Part shown: positions 25,171 to 33,979 of the stretch, in pieces
Layout of the letters: each line of letters begins with the position of its first letter
Numbering within the stretch: the stretch's first letter is position 1
Assembly: GCF_002979415.1 (NCBI RefSeq)
Contig: NZ_PCOT01000008.1
Location: 62,001 to 126,000 of the forward strand
Reading direction: 5' to 3'
DNA from: Microbacterium sp. MYb72
GTDB lineage: Bacteria; Actinomycetota; Actinomycetes; Actinomycetales; Microbacteriaceae
Length of the DNA stretch: 64,000 nt
Notes under the pieces: model-generated
What the model was told of the DNA's origin: nothing
Seen by the model: the letters and a program-made list of their open reading frames with translations, nothing else
Databases searched by the model: none
Translations under genes and position numbers: made by a program

Positions 25171-25460
25171 CGCACCAGGCTACTCGGGCCGCTGCGGAGC
25201 CGCCGACGGAACACCAGCGCATGACCGGCGCAACGAACGCAACCCCTCGAACTGGGGGAACCGCGCCTGGCCGAAAACGGCGAATCGTCGATCAGACCCT
25301 GGAAATCTCGGGGTTCCGAGAGGCGCAACGCTAGCGCAACCCCGGCACTCTGGTGGCGAGACGACGGCCGTCGCTAGCTTTCCCCTGCGATCGCAGAGAA
25401 CCCGACTCCGACCCACCCGAGGGTCGAAGGCTCTACCGCACCGTTCTGGGGAGGACGCTC
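25171..25460 (+). promoter_or_regulatory. Leader region of the first adhesin gene
   Basis: This 290-bp region separates the divergent shikimate-dehydrogenase-family and adhesin genes. It contains CTAGCTTTCCC (25374-25384), which recurs 93 bp before the second adhesin start (28817-28827), here 87 bp before its start. TAGCTT fits a TAnnnT -10 box, so both genes may use the same kind of promoter. Small inverted repeats (GCGCAACGCTAGCGC-like) lie nearby. Nothing coding is seen. Confidence 0.45.
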
Positions 25461-28400
25461 GTGAACCCGTTGAGAGGCCCCGTCCGCAGCGCCGGCATCC
25501 GTCGTTCGCGGACCACCCGTGTCAGTGCCGCGGTGTCCGTGGTGGCGATGCTCGTCGCGTTCTTCGGCGTGGTCGACGCGACCACCGGAACTCAGACCGC
25601 ATCGGCCGCCCCCGGTTCTCCCGGTGTGCCCGGAGCGCCGTCCGTCCTCTTCCAGGAGGACTTCCAACAGGGGACGGGCGTCACAGAACTCGAGAGCTAC
25701 GTCTCCGCATCCGGAGCGACGTATTCGGCTGATCCGTTCTGGCTCGACGCCACCGCGTGCAACGGCTTCATCCTGAGCCAGGCCAACGCGTTCCCCGGTG
25801 GGAGCGTCTGCGCAGGCCGCCCTGCCGAGTGGACCGAGGTGCAGCGCAAGGCCGCGGCCCTCGGGCTGCTGAACAGCCCGCAGAACTCGGGGACGAACCG
25901 TGCCGTCTCGAGCAACACGTCGTCGAACGGCCCGGCCAATGCCCGCCAGTTCATCAGCTCTCAGCTCTCGGTGCCGTCGAACGGACGGTTCATCACGTTC
26001 TCCGTGGATGCGGCGGCGACGAACTGCGGCGCCGGCAACCAGCCGTCGCTCCGGTTCTACCTGACGAATGCGGCAGGCACGGAGACACCGGTCTCCAGTT
26101 CGGCCATCAACCCCTGCACGGATCCGCGACGGCTGACCACGACCGCCTTCGGCGGCTCTGTCAGCTACGGTCGCTTCCCCGCGAACGGCTCGATGCTCTA
26201 TACAAGCGCCACCCTCGGCATCACCATGCGCAATGTCCAGGGCAACGGGATCGGCAATGACGGCGCGTTCGACAACATCCGCGTGCTGGACGTGACCCCG
26301 CAGCTCGACAAGTCGTTCAGTCCGACCTCGGTGCCGACGGGCGGCGTCTCGACGTTGACGCTCACGGTCACCAACACCAGTGAGCTCGCGGAGAAGGTCG
26401 GCTGGTCGTTCACGGATTCCCTCCCCGCCGGCCTGGTCGTGCGTTCTCCCGCGAACGTGGGGGGCACGTGCACCGCGACGGTCGCCGCGGCCGCAGGGGC
26501 GTCATCCGTCGTCGTGTCGAACGGGAGGCTCAACGCCGGGCAGGTGTCGTGCACCATCACCCTGGATGTCACCTCGAACACCGCGGGGACGTACAACAAC
26601 TGCGCCGCGAACATCACCGCCCATCTGGGCATCGACCTTCCGGCCTGCGCTGCGGTGAGGTTCTTCTCCTTCGATCCATGTGTGGCGGTGCCGGTGTGGA
26701 CGAACACGGCGAATGCTCTGCAGCAATACAACCCCACGACGTTCCAGCTCGTCTCGTCGACGCCTTTGATCCGCCAGTACGGCGATATCGCGTGGAGCAG
26801 CAACGGAAGCGCGCTGTACGGGGTGGACTACGACGGTGGCACGGGTCAGACGCCGGTGCTGCGGCGGATCGATCCTGTGACGGGCGCCGAGCTCGCGTCG
26901 GTCGCGATCACGGGGCCGATTCTGACGCAGGCGACGGTTCCGGGTCCGAGTGCGACTCTGTACAGCCTGAACGCGTTGGCGGCGCTGGACGCGAACACGT
27001 TGCTGGTGGGGTCGTACTCGTCGAGGGCGATCTATCGGCTGGATGTGAATACAGGGGTCACGACGCTGTGGACGCAGTTCCCGAACGAGATCAGTTCTGC
27101 GGGCGACTTCACGGTGCTGCCGGACGGCGACATCCTCGCCTTCGGTGTGCGCCCTCTTGATGGAAACCTGTCGAACTCGCGGGTCTACCGCATTCATCCC
27201 GACGGCTCGATGACGCAGATCGGCACCGTTCCGGCGATGTGGGGTGGCGCGCAGTCCGGAGGCAACTTCTTCATGGCCGCGCCAAGCGGACAGATCAACC
27301 GGATCCCGTTGGCGACTCTGCCCACGGCGGCGAGCACGGCGATGCTCTCCTACACGACGGTGCTGTCGGGAGGACCGCAGTTCTACGGGGCGAGCGCTGT
27401 TCAGGATGCGGGTCAGTGCGTCGGTCTGACGATTACGAAGGCGCCGAGTCCGGCGGTGATCACTGGTGCGGGGCAGACCGTGACCTACAGCTTCACCGTG
27501 AAGAACATCTCTGACGTGCGCATCCAGAACATCGTGGTGACCGATGTGCAGCAGGCGCCTGCGGGGGCGTTGACGTCTGGTCCGACCTGCCCGGTCACGG
27601 CGCTGAACCCGGGGCAGAGCACGGTGTGCACCGGTACGTATGTCGCGACGAACGCGGACGTCGGCCATGGTCGCATCGACGACACGGCGACCGCGGCGGG
27701 GACGACCCAGGACGGTCGCGGGGTCGTCTCGAACCAGGCGACGGCGACCGTGCTGATCCAGCCCGTTCTGACCTGGTCGTTGTCGAAGTCCGCGTCGGTC
27801 GCTGGAGTCCCGCTCGGCCAGGGGGCCGTCGTCGACCCCGGGAGCGAGATCTCCTACACCGTGACCGCGGTCAGCGCGGCGACGGTCGACATCACGGGCG
27901 TGACGCTGTCGGACGACCTCTCCGATGTGCTGGACGACGCGACGTTCGTTCCGGGGTCAGGGCAGCTCGTCATCGGCGGGGGCGCCCCGGTCGCGGTCGC
28001 TGATCCTGCCGGGACGGTCTTGACGGCGGGACCCTTCACGCTTCCCGTCGGCGCGACTGCCACGTTGACGTATCGGGTGACGGTGGCGGCGGATGCGTGG
28101 TCGTCGACGTTGCGGAACGTGGTGTCGGGAACGGCGGGTGCGCCGGGTCAGCCGACGCCGCCTCAGCCGTGTGGGGCGGCGTGCACGACGTCGCAGGTGA
28201 CGCCGACGCCGGTGCAGGTCCAGAAGGTCGGTGAGGCGTCGACCGGGGTTGTGGTGCCGATGGATGGGTCGTCGTGGGCGATCTTCTCCGCGGCGTCCGG
28301 GGGGACGGCGGTGGTGGATCCGGTGCCGGCGGCGGTGTCGGGTGGTTCTCCGGTGACGGGCCTGTTCCGTGATGTCACGCTGACGGCGGGGACGTACTGG

Positions 28401-28739
28401 TTGGAGGAGACGCGGGCGCTGGACGGGTTCGCGCTGCTGGCAGGGCGGGTGCCGTTCACGGTCGCCGCCGACGGCACGATCACCCTCGGCGCCGGTGTCT
28501 CCTCGAACGTGCAACTGGTGGATGTCGACGGCATCCGCACGATCCGTGTCGAAGACGTCCCCGCTCTCGACCTTCCCGATGCGGGAGGGCCCGGCGATTC
28601 CTGGATCTACCTGATCGGCCTCACCCTCCTCCTCGCCGGCACCACCGCCGGCTTTGTGCGATCGAAGCGGCAGAGGCGTGCGGCAATCCCCAGTACTGAG
28701 GGAATCCCCGACTCGCAGAATCGGCGGAACGAGAGATGA
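25461..28739 (+). CDS. Large sortase-anchored surface adhesin
   Basis: A 1,092-residue secreted protein. A long signal peptide (to about residue 50, TASAA) precedes a lectin-like region (about 55-270) and DUF11-type beta domain (from about 280, LDKSFSPTSVPTGG). A DUF6923-like beta-propeller (about 405-650), a DUF7507-like domain (from about 654), a further DUF11-like domain (from about 770) and a SpaA/prealbumin-like domain (from about 914) follow. The last has an E-box, TYWLEETRALDGF. The sorting signal is LPDAG at 1038-1042, then a hydrophobic helix and RSKRQRR, with an unusual 19-residue polar tail. GTG at 25461 follows GGGGAGGA. Likely a pilus tip or accessory adhesin. Confidence 0.88.
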   Translation: MNPLRGPVRSAGIRRSRTTRVSAAVSVVAMLVAFFGVVDATTGTQTASAAPGSPGVPGAPSVLFQEDFQQGTGVTELESYVSASGATYSADPFWLDATACNGFILSQANAFPGGSVCAGRPAEWTEVQRKAAALGLLNSPQNSGTNRAVSSNTSSNGPANARQFISSQLSVPSNGRFITFSVDAAATNCGAGNQPSLRFYLTNAAGTETPVSSSAINPCTDPRRLTTTAFGGSVSYGRFPANGSMLYTSATLGITMRNVQGNGIGNDGAFDNIRVLDVTPQLDKSFSPTSVPTGGVSTLTLTVTNTSELAEKVGWSFTDSLPAGLVVRSPANVGGTCTATVAAAAGASSVVVSNGRLNAGQVSCTITLDVTSNTAGTYNNCAANITAHLGIDLPACAAVRFFSFDPCVAVPVWTNTANALQQYNPTTFQLVSSTPLIRQYGDIAWSSNGSALYGVDYDGGTGQTPVLRRIDPVTGAELASVAITGPILTQATVPGPSATLYSLNALAALDANTLLVGSYSSRAIYRLDVNTGVTTLWTQFPNEISSAGDFTVLPDGDILAFGVRPLDGNLSNSRVYRIHPDGSMTQIGTVPAMWGGAQSGGNFFMAAPSGQINRIPLATLPTAASTAMLSYTTVLSGGPQFYGASAVQDAGQCVGLTITKAPSPAVITGAGQTVTYSFTVKNISDVRIQNIVVTDVQQAPAGALTSGPTCPVTALNPGQSTVCTGTYVATNADVGHGRIDDTATAAGTTQDGRGVVSNQATATVLIQPVLTWSLSKSASVAGVPLGQGAVVDPGSEISYTVTAVSAATVDITGVTLSDDLSDVLDDATFVPGSGQLVIGGGAPVAVADPAGTVLTAGPFTLPVGATATLTYRVTVAADAWSSTLRNVVSGTAGAPGQPTPPQPCGAACTTSQVTPTPVQVQKVGEASTGVVVPMDGSSWAIFSAASGGTAVVDPVPAAVSGGSPVTGLFRDVTLTAGTYWLEETRALDGFALLAGRVPFTVAADGTITLGAGVSSNVQLVDVDGIRTIRVEDVPALDLPDAGGPGDSWIYLIGLTLLLAGTTAGFVRSKRQRRAAIPSTEGIPDSQNRRNER
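28067..28652 (+). repeat. 586-bp near-identical segment, copy 1 (adhesin C-termini)
   Basis: Encodes the end of the last DUF11-like domain, the prealbumin-like domain and the sorting signal. It is nearly identical in DNA and protein to 31561-32146, at an offset of 3,494 bp. Even third codon positions are largely shared, which indicates recent duplication or gene conversion. Confidence 0.85.
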
Positions 28740-28816
28740 CGGCTCTTGTTTCCGGTACTTTCTCCGGCGTAACCAAAACGAGACAGAGCCCCTTGTCGGT
28801 CGGCACCGGCTGCTCA

Positions 28817-28828
28817 CTAGCTTTCCCT
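28817..28828 (+). promoter_or_regulatory. CTAGCTTTCCC motif before the second adhesin gene
   Basis: The same 11-bp word found before the first adhesin gene, at almost the same distance from the start codon. A TTGTCG (28793-28798) lies 19 bp before TAGCTT (28818-28823), which would make a SigA-like promoter. Confidence 0.4.
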
Positions 28829-28909
28829 GGTACGCGCTGGGAGCGTTCCCGTGATACCCGAGTCCTCTGGTTGACGCCCCTCGGCGCGAGCCGAATCTGG
28901 GGAGGAACC

Positions 28910-31900
28910 GTGCGCGCATCACGAGACATCGTGGCTCTCGATCGACCGGGGAGCTGGCGGAGACCACTGTCGCTCGTCGTGATCGCGATCCTCATGTCGG
29001 TGGCGCTGGTGCCGCTGTCGCGGCCACTTCAGGCGTCTGCCGCTCCGGGAGACCCGTTCGATCCGAACGTCCCCACGGTCTTCGTCGCGCAGGACGTCCC
29101 CACGAGGCTCTACGCCGCGCAGCAGACGGCGGGGTCCGTCGGGTTCACTCCGATCGGCGCGACGGCGGCGATCGGTTACAACGCGATCGGATTCAACACG
29201 ACAGACAATTACCTCTACGGGGTCCAGCGGGACACGGTGAACCGAACGACGCTGATCCGGATCGGTCAGGGCGGGGTGATCACGTCTCTCGGTGCGATCT
29301 CCGGCCTCGCGACTCCCCCGGCGGGTCAGATCTACAACGAGGGCGCCTTCGGGCAGGGCGCGACGGCCGGGGTGCTCTACGTGCGCTACACGGGTGGAGC
29401 GGGAACCTACATCGGCGCCATCAACGTGGCGACGAGAACCGCGACCGGGATCACTCTGCAGGCGGCCGTTCCGAACCTGTCCGACATCGTCTGGAAGGAC
29501 GGCTTCCTCTGGGGGGTGAGTCAGGCCGATCGGATCTACCGGATGAACCCCGTGACGGGGCAGGTGAGCTCATGGGCGTTGGGGCTGGGCGTGAGCGCGG
29601 CTTTCGGCGCGCAGTGGCTGTACGGCAACGGGAACATCGGCCTGTCCGACAACACCACCGGCAACATCTATCAGGTCGCGATCGCCAACCCGACGGCGGC
29701 GACTCCGACCTTCACCCTCGTGTCGACCACGACAGGGCCGGCATCGGGCAACAATGACGGCACCGCGATACCCGGACTGGATGTCGACCTCGGAATCGTG
29801 AAGACCGGTCCGGCGGTCTACACCGCTGGTGCGGCGATCACCTACACGCTCACCGTCACCAACAACGGCCCCGGCGTCTCCTCCGGCTACCAGGTGACCG
29901 ATACTCTGCCCGCCGGCATCACGGGCGCCTCCTCACCGACCGCGGGGTGCACGGTGGTGACCGGCATCCTCCGGTGCGCCCTGGCGGGACTGGCGGTCGG
30001 AGCCACCAGGACCATCACGGTGAACGGCACAGTGGCAGCCTCCACCACGGGGTTGCTGACGAACACGGCACGCGTGATCGGCAACGAGCGCGACCCCAAT
30101 CCGTCGAACGATCAGAGCACGACGACCGCCGCCTTCTCCGCGGGGTTCCGGTGCACGGCTGATGTGGTCTACGGCCTCAACACGAGCGGTGCAGTGCTGG
30201 CGATCAACCGGGCAACGGGAGCATCGGTGCAGGAGGGGTTCTTCCCGGCCGGTGGTTCCGCTCTGATGAACAGCCTCGCGATCACCGCCGACGGGAGATA
30301 TGCGTACGCGGCGTCGCAGTCGGGTACCAAGAACGTGTATCGCTACGACACGACGACGGGTGTGGCGTCGCTGGCGGGAACGATTCCGGAAGCAACCTTC
30401 AATCTCTTCATGGGTGCGGTTAATCCCGTGAACGGTCTGTATTACATCGGCGGGGTTTCCGGCACGGAGTACGTGTTCTTCGCCTTCGATCCCGTTGCGA
30501 ACACGTCGTTGGGTCTGCAGTTCCGTGTGGCGGTGCCGACCGCGGGCGGCGCGAACGGTGATCTGGTCTTCGACAGCCAGGGGCGGGCGTTCATCGTGAT
30601 GTCGAATGGAACGGCAGCGGGCAACCGTCTGGTGGTTGTGGATTCCCCGCCGAGCAACGGGAGTCTCGTAGGGTCGCGGTTGTTGGCGAATCTTGCACCC
30701 GCCTCGGCGCAGTTCCAGGGGATCGCGTTCGGCAGCGACGGGTATCTGTACACGCAGCACACGGCGGCGACGCGGGTGCTGTCGCGGGTGGATCCGAACT
30801 CGGGAGCCCAGGTGTCGAGTGCGACGATCCTGAACCCGAACGGCACGAACAACACGCTGGTCAGCGATCTGAGCTCGTGCACGTTGAACAGCACGCTGAC
30901 ACTGCGGAAGGACCTCGTGGGGCGGTACGCGACGGGGGATCAGTTCACGGTCACGATCACCGGCAACGGTGTGGCGTCGGGAAACACGGGCACGACGTCG
31001 GGCACATCGACGGGGTTGCAGACGGCAGCATCGGCGACGGCGGGTGCGGTCGTCGGGGTTCCTGGCCGCACCTACACGATCACGGAGACGCCGAGCGGCG
31101 GCGCGGTGCTGGCGAATTACCGAACGACGTGGGAGTGCCGCGACTCACTCAACGGGAACGCACTGGTCGCGTCCGGATCCGGAGCGAGCGGCTCGGTGAC
31201 GATGCCGTTGGGGTCGAACACCGGTTCCCACATCGTGTGCGTGTTCACGAACACCCCGATCCCGACCTGGACCCTCGCGAAGCAAGCCCTGCGCGGCGCC
31301 GATCCGCTCGCCGCGGGCGCGAGAGTGCAGCCCGGTGAGGTGATCACTTACCGCGTCACGGCGACGAACGCCTCGGCGGTGCCGGTCTCGGCGACCGTGC
31401 TGACGGATGATCTCTCCGATGTGCTCGACGACGCGACCTTCGTCGCTGGCTCCGCCCAGCTGGTCATCGCGGGAGGGCCTCCTGTCGCCGAGCCGGACCC
31501 GGTGGGTACCCAGTTGACGACCGCGTCGTTCACTCTGCCGGCATCCTCGTCGGCGGTGCTGACGTATCGGGTCACGGTGGCGGCGGATGCGTGGTCATCG
31601 ACGCTGCGGAACGTGGTCACCGGTAACGCGGGTGCGCCGGGTCAGCCGACGCCGCCGCAGCCGTGCACGACGGCGTGCACGACGTCGCAGGTCACCCCGA
31701 CGCCGGTGCAGGTCCAGAAGGTCGGTGAGGCGTCGACGGGTGCTGTGGTGCCGATGGACGGGTCGTCGTGGGCGATCTTCTCCGCGGCGACCGGGGGCAC
31801 GGCGGTGGTGGATCCGGTGCCGGCGGCGGTGTCGGGTGGGACTCCGGTGACGGGCCTGTTCCGTGATGTCACGCTGACGGCGGGGACGTACTGGTTGGAG

Positions 31901-32209
31901 GAGACGCGGGCGCTGGACGGGTTCGCGCTGCTGGCAGGGCGGGTGCCGTTCACGGTCGCCGCCGACGGCACGATCACCCTCGACGCCGGTGTCTCCTCGA
32001 ACGTGCAACTGGTGGATGTCGACGGCATCCGCACGATCCGTGTCGAAGACGTTCCCGCTCTTGATCTCCCCGACGCCGGAGGACCCGGCACGGCCTGGAT
32101 CTACCTGATCGGCCTCACCCTCCTCCTCGCCGGCACCACCGCCGGCACCCTCAACCTCGCGCGACGACGACGAGCACTCGCCGTCACCTCACGCGGTCCC
32201 CGGGCGTGA
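28910..32209 (+). CDS. Large sortase-anchored surface adhesin with two propellers
   Basis: A 1,099-residue secreted protein. The signal peptide ends near residue 46 (LQASAA). A DUF6923-like beta-propeller (about 50-285), a DUF11 domain (about 290-405), a second propeller (about 412-655), a beta domain (from about 662) and a DUF11-like domain (from about 784) follow. The last is a prealbumin-like domain (from about 930) almost identical to the first adhesin. The sorting signal is LPDAG at 1053-1057, with a membrane helix and LARRRR tail. GTG at 28910 follows GGGGAGGA. Probably a second pilus-associated or cell-wall adhesin. Confidence 0.88.
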   Translation: MRASRDIVALDRPGSWRRPLSLVVIAILMSVALVPLSRPLQASAAPGDPFDPNVPTVFVAQDVPTRLYAAQQTAGSVGFTPIGATAAIGYNAIGFNTTDNYLYGVQRDTVNRTTLIRIGQGGVITSLGAISGLATPPAGQIYNEGAFGQGATAGVLYVRYTGGAGTYIGAINVATRTATGITLQAAVPNLSDIVWKDGFLWGVSQADRIYRMNPVTGQVSSWALGLGVSAAFGAQWLYGNGNIGLSDNTTGNIYQVAIANPTAATPTFTLVSTTTGPASGNNDGTAIPGLDVDLGIVKTGPAVYTAGAAITYTLTVTNNGPGVSSGYQVTDTLPAGITGASSPTAGCTVVTGILRCALAGLAVGATRTITVNGTVAASTTGLLTNTARVIGNERDPNPSNDQSTTTAAFSAGFRCTADVVYGLNTSGAVLAINRATGASVQEGFFPAGGSALMNSLAITADGRYAYAASQSGTKNVYRYDTTTGVASLAGTIPEATFNLFMGAVNPVNGLYYIGGVSGTEYVFFAFDPVANTSLGLQFRVAVPTAGGANGDLVFDSQGRAFIVMSNGTAAGNRLVVVDSPPSNGSLVGSRLLANLAPASAQFQGIAFGSDGYLYTQHTAATRVLSRVDPNSGAQVSSATILNPNGTNNTLVSDLSSCTLNSTLTLRKDLVGRYATGDQFTVTITGNGVASGNTGTTSGTSTGLQTAASATAGAVVGVPGRTYTITETPSGGAVLANYRTTWECRDSLNGNALVASGSGASGSVTMPLGSNTGSHIVCVFTNTPIPTWTLAKQALRGADPLAAGARVQPGEVITYRVTATNASAVPVSATVLTDDLSDVLDDATFVAGSAQLVIAGGPPVAEPDPVGTQLTTASFTLPASSSAVLTYRVTVAADAWSSTLRNVVTGNAGAPGQPTPPQPCTTACTTSQVTPTPVQVQKVGEASTGAVVPMDGSSWAIFSAATGGTAVVDPVPAAVSGGTPVTGLFRDVTLTAGTYWLEETRALDGFALLAGRVPFTVAADGTITLDAGVSSNVQLVDVDGIRTIRVEDVPALDLPDAGGPGTAWIYLIGLTLLLAGTTAGTLNLARRRRALAVTSRGPRA
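31561..32146 (+). repeat. 586-bp near-identical segment, copy 2 (adhesin C-termini)
   Basis: Partner of 28067-28652. The two copies differ by scattered substitutions that are mostly conservative in protein. Divergence rises sharply outside the segment. Confidence 0.85.
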
Positions 32210-32267
32210 CATGCGCGCCCACCCGAATACCCGAGAAACGCAAGACCCGACCCAAGGGGGAAGAAAC

Positions 32268-33752
32268 ATGAAGACCATGAATCCGGCACGACGCGGACTC
32301 CGCGTCGGCCTCGCAGCGAGCGCCGCCGCGGTGCTCCTGGGGCTCGGCCTCGCGGCACCGGCGGCAGCGGCGCCGCTGGTCGACCCGAACGCCACCGGCT
32401 CGATCACCGTGCACAAGCTCGAAGCGCCTGACACGCCCACCGGTCTGCCGAACAACGGCACGGCCGTGGACACCACGGGCCTCACTCCGCTCCCCGGGGT
32501 CGAGTTCCAGGTGCGGCAGGTCACCGGCATCGACCTGTCGACCAACAGCGGCTGGGCGAACGCCTCGACGCTGTCGGGCGTGTTCGACGCCGCAGATCCC
32601 GAAGGCTCGATCACCGGCGCGGGATACACGCTCGCGGCGGGTTCGTCGCTGGTGACGGATGCCGCAGGTCAGGCGTCGTTCACCGGCCTCCCCGTCGGCC
32701 TGTACCTCGTCGAGGAGACCAGCTTCCCCGCCGGAGTGACGCCGTCGGCGCCGTTCCTCGTCTCGGTGCCGCTGACCGATCCCGACAACCGGGACAACTG
32801 GCTGTACGACGTGCACGTCTACCCGAAGAACGCGATCACGACGGCCACCAAGACCGTCGACGATGCGGATGCCGTGCAGCTGGGCGATGAGGTGTCGTTC
32901 ACGATCACGTCGGACATTCCCAACGCGAACCCGATCGACGGCTTCAAGATCGTCGACGTGCTCGACCCCAAGCTCGACTACGTCGCCGCCACGGTCACGC
33001 TCGCCGACGGCACCACGATCGCCGAGGGCACCGACTACACGATCGTCCACGACGCAGGGACGAACGCCGTCACGGTCGAGTTCACCGCTGCGGGGCGCGC
33101 GATCCTCGCCGCGAACAACACCACGCAGGTCGTCGTCGACATCATCACCACGGTGAACGCGGTGGGCGAGATCGCCAACCAGGCGCTCGTCTACCCGAAC
33201 GCCGCCAGCTTCGACATCGACCCGGGCGAGCCCGGTGGACCCACCACGACCCCCGAGGTCGAGACCCGCTGGGGCGGCCTGACCGTCGCGAAGGTCGGTC
33301 AGGGCGGCGCGGCGCTCACCGGAGCCGTCTTCCAGGTGTTCACCTCGGCGGCGGATGCCGCGGCGCAGACGAACCCGGTCACCCTGAACGGGGACACCGA
33401 GTTCGAGGTCGTGAACGCGGACGGCACCCTGACGCTCTCGGGTCTGCGGTACAGCGACTTCGCCAACGGCGCCACGGTCGCCCCGGGTGACGCCGGCTAC
33501 CTGCAGTACTACCTCGTCGAGGTGCAGGCGCCGAGCGGTTACGAGCTGCTCGCCGCTCCGATCGAGTTCACCGTCACCGCCGCCACGACGGCAGCGGGGA
33601 TCGATCTGACCGTGACCAACGTGCCGCACAACGGCGGCTTCCAGCTGCCGTTCACCGGTGGCACGGGCACCGGTCTGCTCTACCTGGCCGGCATCGGCCT
33701 CATCGCCGGTGGTGTCGTGTTCCTCGTCGTGAAGCGTCGTCGTAACGCCTGA
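32268..33752 (+). CDS. LPXTG-anchored major (shaft) pilin
   Basis: A 494-residue SpaA/FimA-type pilin. The signal peptide ends near residue 35 (PAAAA). The mature part begins with GSITVHKLEAP, the usual first domain strand. A pilin motif with the polymerising lysine is at Lys187 (WLYDVHVYPKNA). A CNA-B-like domain with an E-box (YYLVEVQAPSGYELL) precedes the sorting signal LPFTG (460-464), then a hydrophobic helix and KRRR. Family knowledge: the class C sortase joins the LPFTG threonine of one subunit to the pilin-motif lysine of the next. AAGGGGGAAG precedes the ATG at 32268. It lies 58 bp after adhesin 2 and upstream of the sortase. Confidence 0.94.
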   Translation: MKTMNPARRGLRVGLAASAAAVLLGLGLAAPAAAAPLVDPNATGSITVHKLEAPDTPTGLPNNGTAVDTTGLTPLPGVEFQVRQVTGIDLSTNSGWANASTLSGVFDAADPEGSITGAGYTLAAGSSLVTDAAGQASFTGLPVGLYLVEETSFPAGVTPSAPFLVSVPLTDPDNRDNWLYDVHVYPKNAITTATKTVDDADAVQLGDEVSFTITSDIPNANPIDGFKIVDVLDPKLDYVAATVTLADGTTIAEGTDYTIVHDAGTNAVTVEFTAAGRAILAANNTTQVVVDIITTVNAVGEIANQALVYPNAASFDIDPGEPGGPTTTPEVETRWGGLTVAKVGQGGAALTGAVFQVFTSAADAAAQTNPVTLNGDTEFEVVNADGTLTLSGLRYSDFANGATVAPGDAGYLQYYLVEVQAPSGYELLAAPIEFTVTAATTAAGIDLTVTNVPHNGGFQLPFTGGTGTGLLYLAGIGLIAGGVVFLVVKRRRNA

Positions 33753-33840
33753 CCACCCGAGACGGCGGAGTCCCCACACCGCCGCCATCGAGGGGGCAGC
33801 CTTTCCTCTCCCCGGCTGTCCCCTCTCCAGGGGATGATGC

Positions 33841-33961
33841 GGCTCGAACCGGATCATCCTCGGGGGCGACCCACCTCCCCGGGTCGCCCCCGCCTCTGGG
33901 ATGGATCGGCTCGAACCGAACCGTCCTCGGGGGCGACCCGCCTATCGGGTCGCCCCCACCT
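33841..33961 (+). terminator. Two tandem hairpins between pilin and sortase genes
   Basis: A repeated block of about 54 bp occurs at 33841-33895 and 33908-33961. Each copy starts GGCTCGAACCG and holds the perfect hairpin GGGGGCGACCC/GGGTCGCCCCC (33862-33891 and 33929-33957). They probably act as partial terminators that give more pilin than sortase mRNA, or stabilise the pilin message's 3' end. Confidence 0.75.
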
Positions 33962-33979
33962 CGACTTCGGAGCTTCCTC

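Noticed and set aside
24337..25224. A plus-strand frame opposite the shikimate-dehydrogenase-family gene
   Set aside because: It has no domain and overlaps a gene with clear catalytic motifs on the minus strand.
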